Shown piece by piece: positions 29,524 to 36,952 of a DNA stretch of 64,000 nt (position 1 is the first letter of the stretch; each line of letters begins with the position of its first letter). Below the pieces are notes generated by a model. It saw only the letters and a list, made by a program, of their open reading frames with translations. It was not told where the DNA came from and searched no databases. The position numbers and the translations under genes were made by a program. This DNA comes from VAZQ01 sp963817015 (lineage in GTDB: Bacteria; Pseudomonadota; Alphaproteobacteria; Rhizobiales; Xanthobacteraceae), in the NCBI GenBank assembly GCA_963817015.1, contig CAWFMV010000009.1, positions 221,368 through 285,367 of the forward strand, written 5' to 3'.

Positions 29524-30382
29524 CGACGATCGAACAGACCCGCGGCGCTGTCCGACGCCGAGCGCGCACTGTCCGACGACAAGGCGCGCGCCGAGCGCGC
29601 CGCCGGCACGCGCCGGACGCGCCGCGCCATTCTCAATCTCGCGATCCGCCTGGTTTCGGTCGCGGTCTTCCTGGTGCTCTGGGAGGTCGCCGGACGCGGC
29701 ATCGACCCGGTGCTGTTCACGACGCCGAGCGCGGTCGCGGTCGCGGCGGTCGAGATGATCCGGCAGCGGCGAGCTGTGGACCTATCTCTAGCCGAGCCTC
29801 GTGGTGCTGCTCTATGGCTTCACGCTCGCGGTCGTGTTCGGGATCGGGATCGGGCTGCTGCTGGCGCGCTTCTGGGTGCTCGACGTGGCGCTCAGCGTCT
29901 ACATCACGTTCCTCTATTCGATCCCGTCGGTCGCGCTGGTGCCGCTGATCGTGCTGTGGGCCGGCTACGAGCAGACCGCCAAGGTGATCATCCTGTTCCT
30001 GTTCGCGTTCTTCCCGATGGTGATCAACACCTATCAGGGCGTGAAGGCGGTCGACCCCAAGCTGATCGAGGTCGGCCGCGCCTTCCGCTGCAACGAAGGG
30101 CAGCTCTGGGCCAACATCGTGATGCCGGCGTCGCTGCCGTTCATCGTCACCGGGCTGCGGCTCGCGCTCGGCCGCGGCCTGATCGGCATGGTGCTGGCCG
30201 ACCTCTATACCGCGCTCTCCGGCATCGGCTATCTGATCGTGCGCACCGCCGCGACCTATCAGGTCGACAAGATGTTCGTGCCGATCGTCACGCTCGGCCT
30301 GCTCGGCGTGACGCTCACGGCGCTGTTGCGGCTCGTCGAGAAATACGTGGCGCCGTGGACCAATGCGCCGGACGAGAATTAG
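29520..30382 (+). pseudogene. NitT/TauT-type ABC importer permease, frameshifts and an in-frame TAG
   Basis: SsuC/TauC-type permease. The intact C-terminal two thirds from 29801 shows about five membrane helices (LLYGFTLAVVFGIGIGLLLA, VIILFLFAFFPMVI) and an EAA-type loop (VDPKLIEVGRAFRCNEGQLWANIVMPAS). The N-terminus from GTG 29520 is disturbed at about 29540 (CGGCGCTG for CGCGCTG) and 29770 (C before GAG). A TAG at 29789-29791 stands where Trp or another residue would be expected (YL-stop-PSL). That nonsense codon is a substitution rather than an insertion. Partner of the ATPase and of the binding protein at 30419. Confidence 0.82.
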
Positions 30383-30418
30383 CAGGCTGCTCATAGCGAG
30401 GAACGGAAAGCAAATGCC

Positions 30419-31463
30419 ATGTCGAAACGCTGGACCACGCTGCTGTCGCTCGCCGACCGTCTGTGCTGCGTTTCGGCTCGCCGCGACGCGCTCGCGCAGA
30501 CCGCGCCCAACTGCACGACCATGCGCAAGATCAATATCGGCGTCTCGGTCGCGCCGCCGAACGTCGTGCACACGTCGCCCTATGTCGCCAAGGAGCTCGG
30601 CTTCTTCGCCAAGCGCTGCATCGACGCCAACATCATCCAGTTCGAGGGCGGCCAGTCGGCGACCTCGAACGCTGCCGCCGTGCAGGGCTCGGCGATCGTC
30701 AGCGTCAGCGACGTCGCGATCGGCAACGGCATGAAGGTGCAGCAGTTCTGGGGCCTCGCGCCGCGCATGCCGCAGGCCTACATGGTCGTCGCCCGACGTC
30801 AAGACCGCCAAGGATCTCAAGGGCAAGCGGCTGTCGGCGACCGGCGGCGGCGTCGGCGGCTTCAACTGGCGCATGGGCCGCGAGGTGCTCAAGACCGCGG
30901 GCCTCACGGTCGACGACGTGCAGTTCATCTCGTCGGCCACCGCCGGACGGCTGCCCGGGCCTGGTCGCCGGCCAGATCGACGGCGTGGCGCTGCATCCGG
31001 AGGACGTCTTCCTCGCCAAGAAGCAGAAGCCGACGCTCAATCTCCTCGTGCAGCTCGTCGACCTGATGCCGAACTACATGTTCAACTCCTACGGCGCCTC
31101 GGTCGACTGGATCGCGCGCGACCGCGCGCTGCTGCGCGACACCGCCGCGGCCATGATCGAGGCCAATCGCGTCGGCCTATCGCGACAAGGCCAAGGTGCA
31201 TGCCGATCATCGTGAAGGCGACCGAGAAGCCGGCCGAAGCGGTCGACTATGCGATCGATGTGCTGACCAAGAACTGCGTCTGGTCGGTCAACACCGGCTT
31301 CGATCCGGCGCGCACGCAATGGACGATCGACAACAGCGTCGAGAACGGCGACATCCCGAAGGACAAGAAGCCGACGGTCGAGCAGGTCGCCAACATGGCG
31401 CTCGCCAAGGAGGCGGTCGAGGCCGCCGGCGGCCCGACGACGATCGGCAAGTGCAAGCTGTAG
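30419..31463 (+). pseudogene. NMT1/SsuA-type ABC substrate-binding protein, frameshifted
   Basis: Periplasmic binding protein of the same importer. ATG 30419 begins a signal peptide whose core is itself interrupted near 30460. The mature part shows the NMT1-type pattern (INIGVSVAPPNVVHTSPYVAKELGFF, then FEGGQSAT, MVVADVKTAKDLKGK and DGVALHPED). Insertions lie at about 30795 (extra C before GACGTC), about 30958, about 31176 and about 31200. The C-terminal helices from KATEKPAEAVDYAIDVL to TIGKCKL are clean. The ligand cannot be read from sequence; nitrate, taurine, sulfonate and pyrimidine-precursor binders share this fold. Confidence 0.82.
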
Positions 31464-31489
31464 GATCGCTACTGCAACGCATGGCTGTC

Positions 31490-31632
31490 TCCGCCTCATG
31501 GTGAGGAGCGCTCTTGACCCAAGTCGGCGATTGCCGACTTGGGTGCGCGTCTCGAACCATGTGGCGGCCCAGTCGAGTGGCCGTCCTCTCCTTCGAGACG
31601 CCGCGCTGCGCGCGGCTCCTCAGGATGAGGCC
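31490..31632. repeat. Composite dispersed repeat, same family as 24525-24690 but inverted
   Basis: Blocks in order: CCTCATGGTGAGGAGCG, an internal hairpin AAGTCGGCGATTGCCGACTT, GCGTCTCGAACCATG, TCCTTCGAGACGC and GGCTCCTCAGGATGAGG. It lies between the ABC operon and the M24 gene and may end the operon transcript. Confidence 0.75.
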
Positions 31633-31669
31633 GGATTGAGCTCAGAGAGTTGATCATTGTGAGGACCTC

Positions 31670-32983
31670 ATGAACGTGAACATCCAGCCGCCCCGCATCG
31701 GACCGCAGCCGTGGGAGGTGGTGCGCAGCAAGCTCGACCAGGCGCTGCCGTTCGCCAACATGCGCGAGACGCCGTACTACCGCGACGCGATCTACGAGCA
31801 GTTCTCCAAGAAGGAATACGCGCGCCGCTACGCCGCGCTGCGCGCCAAGATGCGCGAGCACAAGCTCGACGCCATCATCGTGCCGGGCGGGCCGAGCCAC
31901 TGGAGCTTCGGCGGCGGCATGCTCTGGCTCACCGGCCATTGGGAATGGCATGCGCTGTGCTGCTACGTGCTGGTGCCGCTCGATGGCGAGCCGACGCTGA
32001 TCTATTCGATGGGCGGCACGCACGCCGAGGCGGTGCGCCGGCAGGTCGCGGTCGCGGTGAAGGACGTGCGCCACAGCCGCAACGGCCGCTACGCCGACAT
32101 CATGGTCGAGCGCATCCGCGAGCTGAAGCTCGAGCGCGGCCGCATCGGCCTGATGGAGATCGATCCGCGCCACGAGGACTATCTGCCGGTCAACCAGTAC
32201 AACGTGCTGCGGCACAATCTGCCCGACGCCGAGCTCGTCTTCACCAAGGGCTTCCTGCACGAGCTCCTGGTGATCCACAGCGAGGAGGAGCTCGACTGCG
32301 TGCGCAAGGCCGGCAAGCTCTGCGAGGACGCCATGAAGGCGATGGTGGCGCGCGCCAAGCCCGGCGTGAAGGAATACGAGCTGCGCGCGGCGGCCGGCGC
32401 CGCCATCCTCGAAGGCGGCGGCGACATCGACTTCCTCATCATCGGCTCGACCCCGATGGACAATCCGGCGATGATCTTCGGCAATCCGCGCCCGTCCGGC
32501 CGCGTGCTCAAGAAGGGCGACATCATCAACATGGAGCTCGCCGCCGGCTATCGCGGCTACACGGCGCAGATCGGCTCGCCGATCTGCGTCGGCGAGCCGA
32601 CCGAGATGGTGCGCAAGTTCTGGGACGAGATCACGCTGCCCGGCTACAAGCAAGATCGTCGCCGAGATCGCGCCCGGCAAGCCGACCGAGAACATGCGGC
32701 ACGGCCTCGAAGTTCTTCCGCGACAACGGCGTGCAGTCGCGGCCGACCCAGTGCCACGGCATCGATCTCGTCACCGACAATCCGCACGTCAGCGCCGAGC
32801 ACGTCGAAGGGCGAGGAGATCGACATGGTGCTCAAGCCCGGCATGATCATCATGGCGGAGCCCAATCCGATCACGCCGGACGGCATTTTCGGGATCTTCC
32901 TCGGCCACACCTTCATCGTGACCAACGACGGCCACGAGGTGGTCGACAAGTTCCCGCTCGAGATCGCGGTCGCAAAAGGGTAA
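31670..32983 (+). CDS. M24 'pita-bread' family protein, creatinase-like, metal ligands replaced
   Basis: 437 residues from ATG 31670 (GAGG Shine-Dalgarno). N-terminal creatinase-like domain to about residue 190, then an M24 catalytic fold (VRKAGKLCEDAMKAMVARAKPGVKEYEL). In Xaa-Pro peptidases two Asp ligands sit in the next strands; here the equivalent segment reads IINMELAAGYRGYTAQIGSP with no Asp. The later His (QCHGIDL) and Glu (MAEPNPI) are present. That suits the metal-independent creatinase branch better than an aminopeptidase. Three insertions at 32651 (C before AAG), about 32700 (C before ACG) and about 32807 (GGGCGAG for GGCGAG) cancel, so about 55 residues are misread while the ends are right. 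Substrate unknown. Confidence 0.8.
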   Translation: MNVNIQPPRIGPQPWEVVRSKLDQALPFANMRETPYYRDAIYEQFSKKEYARRYAALRAKMREHKLDAIIVPGGPSHWSFGGGMLWLTGHWEWHALCCYVLVPLDGEPTLIYSMGGTHAEAVRRQVAVAVKDVRHSRNGRYADIMVERIRELKLERGRIGLMEIDPRHEDYLPVNQYNVLRHNLPDAELVFTKGFLHELLVIHSEEELDCVRKAGKLCEDAMKAMVARAKPGVKEYELRAAAGAAILEGGGDIDFLIIGSTPMDNPAMIFGNPRPSGRVLKKGDIINMELAAGYRGYTAQIGSPICVGEPTEMVRKFWDEITLPGYKQDRRRDRARQADREHAARPRSSSATTACSRGRPSATASISSPTIRTSAPSTSKGEEIDMVLKPGMIIMAEPNPITPDGIFGIFLGHTFIVTNDGHEVVDKFPLEIAVAKG

Positions 32984-33081
32984 GCACGCGTTGTGGCGTC
33001 CGCCCAAAAAGGGCATGATGCCGGGCAGTGGACTTGAGAGGGCGGACAAGAACCGCCCCACATGGATCTAGGGAGGCGATC

Positions 33082-34149
33082 ATGAGCATTCTGGCCAGAC
33101 TCGGATTCTGTGCGGCGCTGACCATCGTGGTGGGCGCAGGCATTCACTCGTCGTTGCGCGCGCAAGGCGCCGCGCCGCGCTACGAGATTGACATGACGTG
33201 GCCGAAACCCTTGCCGAACAGCTGGGTGCTCGGCGGCCTCGGCGGCACCTGCGTGGATGCGCGCGACCACGTGTTCATTCTCAATCGCCAGGATGTGCTC
33301 GAGGGCGAATTGAACGCCGGAAATCTGGCCCCGCCGATCATCGAGGTCGATCCGGCGGGCAACGTGGTCAATTCCTGGGGCGATGCGAACCTGCTCGATT
33401 CACGCCTGCACAGCTGTCACGTCGACAAGGACGGCAACATCTGGATCGCGAGCGCGCCCTCCGGCATGGTGCAGAAGTACTCGCGCGACGGCAGCAAGCT
33501 CCTGCTGCAGCTCGGCAAGAAAGGCGTGTTCGATTCTTCGGATGGCACCGTCAAGGGCACGCCGCTGAATTCGAATGCGGCGCAGTTCTTCATGCCGTCG
33601 AGCATCTACGTCGATCCGCAGAATGGCGATGTCTATGTCTCCGACGGCGAAGGCCGCGGCGGCAACAAGCGCATCGCGGTGATGGATCGCGACGGCAAGT
33701 TCCTGCGCCAGTGGCAGCCGGAGGGCATGGAAACCGTGCACTGCATGACGATGGCCAAGGATGGCCTTGTCTATGTCTGCAACCGCGACGGCGCGCGCAT
33801 TCAGATCTACGACAAGCAGGGCAGTCTCAAGAAGACCATCCAGGTGCCTTGGACGCCGGTCACCGCGCCCGCGGACGGCAAGCCCAAGCAGAGCGGCGGC
33901 GCCACCGTGGCGATCGACTTCTCGCCCGATCCCGGGCAGCGGCTGATGTTCGTGGTCAACCAGAACAACTCGCAGGTTGAGGTTCTTGAACGCGAGACCG
34001 GCAAGAAGCTCTCGAGCTTTGGTCGCGTCGGTCGCTATCCGGGCGAGTTCGACCAGGCGCACGGGATCGCGGTTGATTCCAAGAGCAACGTCTACATCGC
34101 CGAGAACCGCGGCCGGAAGATTTAGCGCTTCAAGCCGGTGACGCAATAA
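33082..34149 (+). CDS. Secreted NHL-type beta-propeller protein, TAG eight codons before the natural stop
   Basis: Exported six-blade propeller of the NHL / peptidyl-hydroxyglycine lyase-like group. ATG 33082 follows GGGAGG and starts a signal peptide ending near SLRAQG. Repeats such as DKDGNIWIASAPSGMVQKYSRDGS, PQNGDVYVSDGEG, KDGLVYVCNRDGARIQIYDKQGS and VDSKSNVYIAENRGRKI mark successive blades. A TAG at 34123-34125 interrupts the last blade. Reading through gives RFKPVTQ and a TAA at 34147-34149, the expected family C-terminus, so TAG probably replaces a CAG or TGG. Ligand or substrate unknown; it may bind a periplasmic small molecule. Confidence 0.8.
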
Positions 34150-34154
34150 AGCGA

Positions 34155-34250
34155 AGCCCCGTTCGTTCCTCGCGCAAGCGGGAGCCCAGGGCCACCGATT
34201 CGCTGTCGATTTGTCGCTCTGGCGTCCCGCGCTTGCGGCGGGGACGAGCG
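34155..34250. repeat. Decayed extragenic palindrome, REP-like
   Basis: CGTTCGTTCCTCGCGCAAGCGGGAGCCCAG faces CTGGCGTCCCGCGCTTGCGGCGGGGACGAG. This is an imperfect copy of the palindrome seen at 1210, 4503 and 36783, between convergent genes. Confidence 0.6.
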
Positions 34251-34276
34251 CGAGGGCTGCGCTTCTGGCAGTTCGC

Positions 34277-34672
34277 TCAGGCCCGAAGCCGCTTGGCGAG
34301 GGCGCGCACATATTGTGCGTCCATCTCGTCGAACGAGCCGTCAGCGATCGCGCGCTTGAAGTCGACCAGCTCCTGGCGCAGCGTGTCCGAGATGGTTGTG
34401 CGCGCGAGCAGGCGCTCGATCAGGAGGGCCACTTCCGCCTTGCCCCCGCTGGGCCGCTCACCCGGAGCGTCGGAGGAAGTCTCCTCGGGCGGGCTTTCAT
34501 CCTGCTCCCGGCCGGTTGCATCCGCGTCGAGCTGCAGCACCGTGTCCCAGGTCAGGCCGGATTCACTGATCCTGCCGTGCAGGGCGCGCGCGGCCGCAAG
34601 CACGTCGGCGTCATCCGGCGCCCCAAGCCGGCCAAGCAGCTCGAGCAGTTCGGCGCGGTCGAGATCGGGCAT
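34277..34672 (-). CDS. Hypothetical acidic protein, 131 residues
   Basis: Open from ATG 34672 (MPDLDRAELLELLGRLG) to TGA 34277-34279. Two helical parts flank a Glu/Pro/Ser-rich linker (DESPPEETSSDAPGE). The C-terminal helix DEMDAQYVRALAKRLRA is basic at its end. No signal peptide, membrane helix or known motif. Codon bias matches the region, so it is probably a real gene. Confidence 0.6.
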   Translation of the reverse strand: MPDLDRAELLELLGRLGAPDDADVLAAARALHGRISESGLTWDTVLQLDADATGREQDESPPEETSSDAPGERPSGGKAEVALLIERLLARTTISDTLRQELVDFKRAIADGSFDEMDAQYVRALAKRLRA

Positions 34673-34769
34673 GAGACGGTCCTCCGGGCACCCAACAGGA
34701 ACGGGCCGCGCCGGTGTAGCCAGCGCGGCCCGTTGTCGTCAAATGCCAGATTGGCGCGGGCGGTTAAGG

Positions 34770-35678
34770 TCAGGCATGCTTGATGAAGGTGCCGTTGCGC
34801 AACTCGGCGACCGCCGTCTGCAGCTCGGCCTGGGTGTTCATCACGATCGGCCCGTGCCAGGCCACGGGCTCCTCGAGGGGCTTGCCGGAGATGAGGAGAA
34901 AACGAATGCCCTCGTCGCCGGCCTGCACGGTGACCTCGTCGCCGGAATCAAACACCACGAGGGAGCGGTTGCCGGTGCGCTCGCGGACCAGCGTCTCGCC
35001 TTGCGCGGTTTCTTTCTCGGTGAGCACGCCGAACGGCTGCGAGGCATCCGAGAACGTGCCAGAGCCCTCGAATACATAGGCGAAACCGTGCCGGCCGCGT
35101 TCGACCGGGAGCACCTTGCGCTTGCCCGGCGGCACGAACACGTCGAGATAACGCGGCTCCGCCGCGGTGCCGTCGACCGGTCCGCGTTTGCCCCAGAAGT
35201 CGCCGCAGATCACGCGCACGCGGGTGCCGTCGTCGTCGACGACCTCGGGGATCTCGATCGCCGGAATGTCCTGATAGCGCGGCGTGGTCATCTTGAGCGA
35301 GGAGGGCAGGTTGGCCCAGAGCTGGAAGCCGTGCATGCGGCCCTGGGCATCGCCGTGCGGCATCTCCTGATGCAGGATGCCGCTGCCGGCCGTCATCCAT
35401 TGCACGTCGCCCGGACCCATCTTGCCGACATTGCCGAGGCTATCGCCGTGCTCGACCGTGCCGGCAAGCACATACGTGATCGTCTCGATGCCGCGGTGCG
35501 GATGCCAGGGAAAGCCGGCACGATAGTCGTCGGGCCGATCATTGCGGAAATCGTCGAGCAGCAGGAACGGATCGAACTCGCTGGTGGTGCCGAACCCGAA
35601 GGCGCGCCGCAGCTTCACGCCGGCTCCTTCGATGGTCGGGGTAGACTGTGCGATGCGCTTAATTGGTCTGATGGACAT
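34770..35678 (-). CDS. Pirin family protein
   Basis: Bicupin of 302 residues from ATG 35678. The N-terminal cupin carries the pirin metal motif, HPHRGIETITYVLAGTVEHGDSLG, with two His, a further His and a Glu ligand. Cupin 1 ends with an HQEMPHGD stretch and the C-terminal pirin domain is complete. Bacterial pirins act as iron-dependent dioxygenases on quercetin-like compounds or as redox modulators of metabolic enzymes. It follows the FMN reductase gene by 21 bases on the same strand, so both respond to the divergent HxlR regulator, probably to electrophiles or quinones. Confidence 0.92.
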   Translation of the reverse strand: MSIRPIKRIAQSTPTIEGAGVKLRRAFGFGTTSEFDPFLLLDDFRNDRPDDYRAGFPWHPHRGIETITYVLAGTVEHGDSLGNVGKMGPGDVQWMTAGSGILHQEMPHGDAQGRMHGFQLWANLPSSLKMTTPRYQDIPAIEIPEVVDDDGTRVRVICGDFWGKRGPVDGTAAEPRYLDVFVPPGKRKVLPVERGRHGFAYVFEGSGTFSDASQPFGVLTEKETAQGETLVRERTGNRSLVVFDSGDEVTVQAGDEGIRFLLISGKPLEEPVAWHGPIVMNTQAELQTAVAELRNGTFIKHA

Positions 35679-35699
35679 CGTGTCCTCCTCTGCGGCGCT

Positions 35700-36296
35700 C
35701 TATGCGGCGGCGGAAACTGTCGGCCGCTCGCGCGCAGCCTTGAGTGCATTGGCCCACCAGACGAGCTGATCGAGCATGTCGGTGGCATTCTGTTGGAGAT
35801 ACGAAAGCTCCGTCATATCCTTGCCGCCCTTCCAGACGGCCATGAAGTCCGCACCTTGAATATGGACACCGGTCCGCGTCGGCGCCATCTGAAGCTCGAT
35901 CGTAACAAGCCGCAGGTGCTCGATGGCACGGGCGGCGCCGACCGAGCCGTAGCCGACAAAGGCCGCCGGTTTCTTGTTCCATTCCGGATAGGCGTAGTCG
36001 AGGGCGTTCTTCAGCACCGCCGGAACGCCGCGGTTGTATTCTGCCGTCACAAATATATAGCCGTCGAACTCCGCGACTTTCTTCTGCCAGCGCTGTGCAA
36101 CCTCGTTCTGCGACGGAACCCAGGCGTTCGACGCCGCTTCGTCGAAGAAGGGCATCGGGTAGTCGCGTAGATCCAGGACTTCCACGGTCAGGTCGTCGCG
36201 CTGCGATGCGATGCCCTTGATCCATTTGGCAGGTTTGTCTCCGAAACGGGCCGCGCGTGTCGTGCTGATGATGATACCGATCTTGACCTTGGCCAT
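35700..36296 (-). CDS. NAD(P)H-dependent FMN reductase / quinone reductase-like flavoprotein
   Basis: 198 residues from ATG 36296 (MAKVKIGIIISTTRAARFG). Flavodoxin-like fold. The phosphate loop is STTRAARFG, and the FMN-contact segment TAEYNRGVPAVLKNALDYAYPEWNKKP is the family hallmark. It reduces FMN, azo dyes or quinones with NAD(P)H in characterised relatives. Divergent from the HxlR gene (43 bases) and cotranscribed with pirin. Confidence 0.92.
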   Translation of the reverse strand: MAKVKIGIIISTTRAARFGDKPAKWIKGIASQRDDLTVEVLDLRDYPMPFFDEAASNAWVPSQNEVAQRWQKKVAEFDGYIFVTAEYNRGVPAVLKNALDYAYPEWNKKPAAFVGYGSVGAARAIEHLRLVTIELQMAPTRTGVHIQGADFMAVWKGGKDMTELSYLQQNATDMLDQLVWWANALKAARERPTVSAAA

Positions 36297-36339
36297 AGCG
36301 GGGCTACCTTGGTTACCGATTGATACTAGGGATAAATAG

Positions 36340-36747
36340 ATGACCAAGCGGCCGCGGCAAGAAGGCACAGCGCTGATACCGAGTAACCTGCATGTGGCTG
36401 AGGATTGCCGCGCCGTGAGTGAGGTGCTGGCGCGCGTCGGCGACAAGTGGACGGTGCTGGTCGTCAGCATGTTGGGTGACGGGCCGAAGCGGTTCAACGA
36501 GCTTCGCCGCGGGCTTGGCAGCATCTCGCAGCGGATGCTGACGTTGACGCTACGGGCGCTGGAGCGCGACGGGCTCCTCACGCGCACGGTCTACCCGACC
36601 ATTCCCCCGCGCGTCGAATACAAGCTGACCAGGCTTGGCCATTCGCTGCTCGACCCCGTCAGCCAGCTCGGCCTGTGGGCGCGCAAGAACCGCGCGGCCA
36701 TTCAGGAGGCGCGCCAGCGATTCGACGCCACGACCGGAGCGACCTAG
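36340..36747 (+). CDS. HxlR-family winged-helix transcriptional regulator
   Basis: 135 residues from ATG 36340. HxlR core: VLARVGDKWTVLVVSML, RFNELRRGLGSISQRMLTLTLRALERDGLLTRTVYPTIPPRVEYKLT, the recognition helix and wing. The short divergent gap to the FMN reductase gene makes autoregulation and control of the reductase-pirin operon likely. Family members often sense aldehydes or quinones through cysteine; the only Cys here is near residue 23 (VAEDCRAVSE), the position expected for HxlR/HypR-type thiol sensing. Confidence 0.9.
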   Translation: MTKRPRQEGTALIPSNLHVAEDCRAVSEVLARVGDKWTVLVVSMLGDGPKRFNELRRGLGSISQRMLTLTLRALERDGLLTRTVYPTIPPRVEYKLTRLGHSLLDPVSQLGLWARKNRAAIQEARQRFDATTGAT

Positions 36748-36782
36748 AGCGAGATGAGGTGAAGCTTGGGTTGCCTCTAATT

Positions 36783-36901
36783 CCGTTCGTCCCCGCGGAA
36801 GCGGGGACCCAGACTTTGAGACGTGAGAGCGCATAGCGCGTTGAAGACGCGCGTGAACGCGCTTGCGGCTTCTGGGTCCCCGCTTCCGCGGGGACGAACG
36901 G
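36783..36901. repeat. Extragenic palindrome, REP-like
   Basis: Perfect 31-base inverted repeat, arms 36783-36813 and 36871-36901, between the convergent HxlR and subtilase genes. It is the best preserved copy of the family in the window. Confidence 0.88.
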
Positions 36902-36952
36902 AGATTTGATCAACAGCAGTGCAAACCTTACATTCATCCTGCGCTAGTGAAC

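Noticed and set aside
2324..32983. Programmed ribosomal frameshifting as an explanation for the many frame changes
   Set aside because: There are too many sites, mostly without slippery heptamers, in unrelated enzymes that are single-frame in all known relatives, and two-base insertions also occur.
2324..32983. Massive natural pseudogenisation
   Set aside because: The changes are nearly all small insertions with a recurring local motif, codon bias is intact on both sides, and neighbouring genes are perfect. True decay, as in the cupin relic, is deletion-rich. Not fully excluded.
34233..36170. A 645-codon plus-strand frame across three minus-strand genes
   Set aside because: It spans the hypothetical protein, pirin and FMN reductase genes in antisense, including their intergenic gaps, and has no family pattern.
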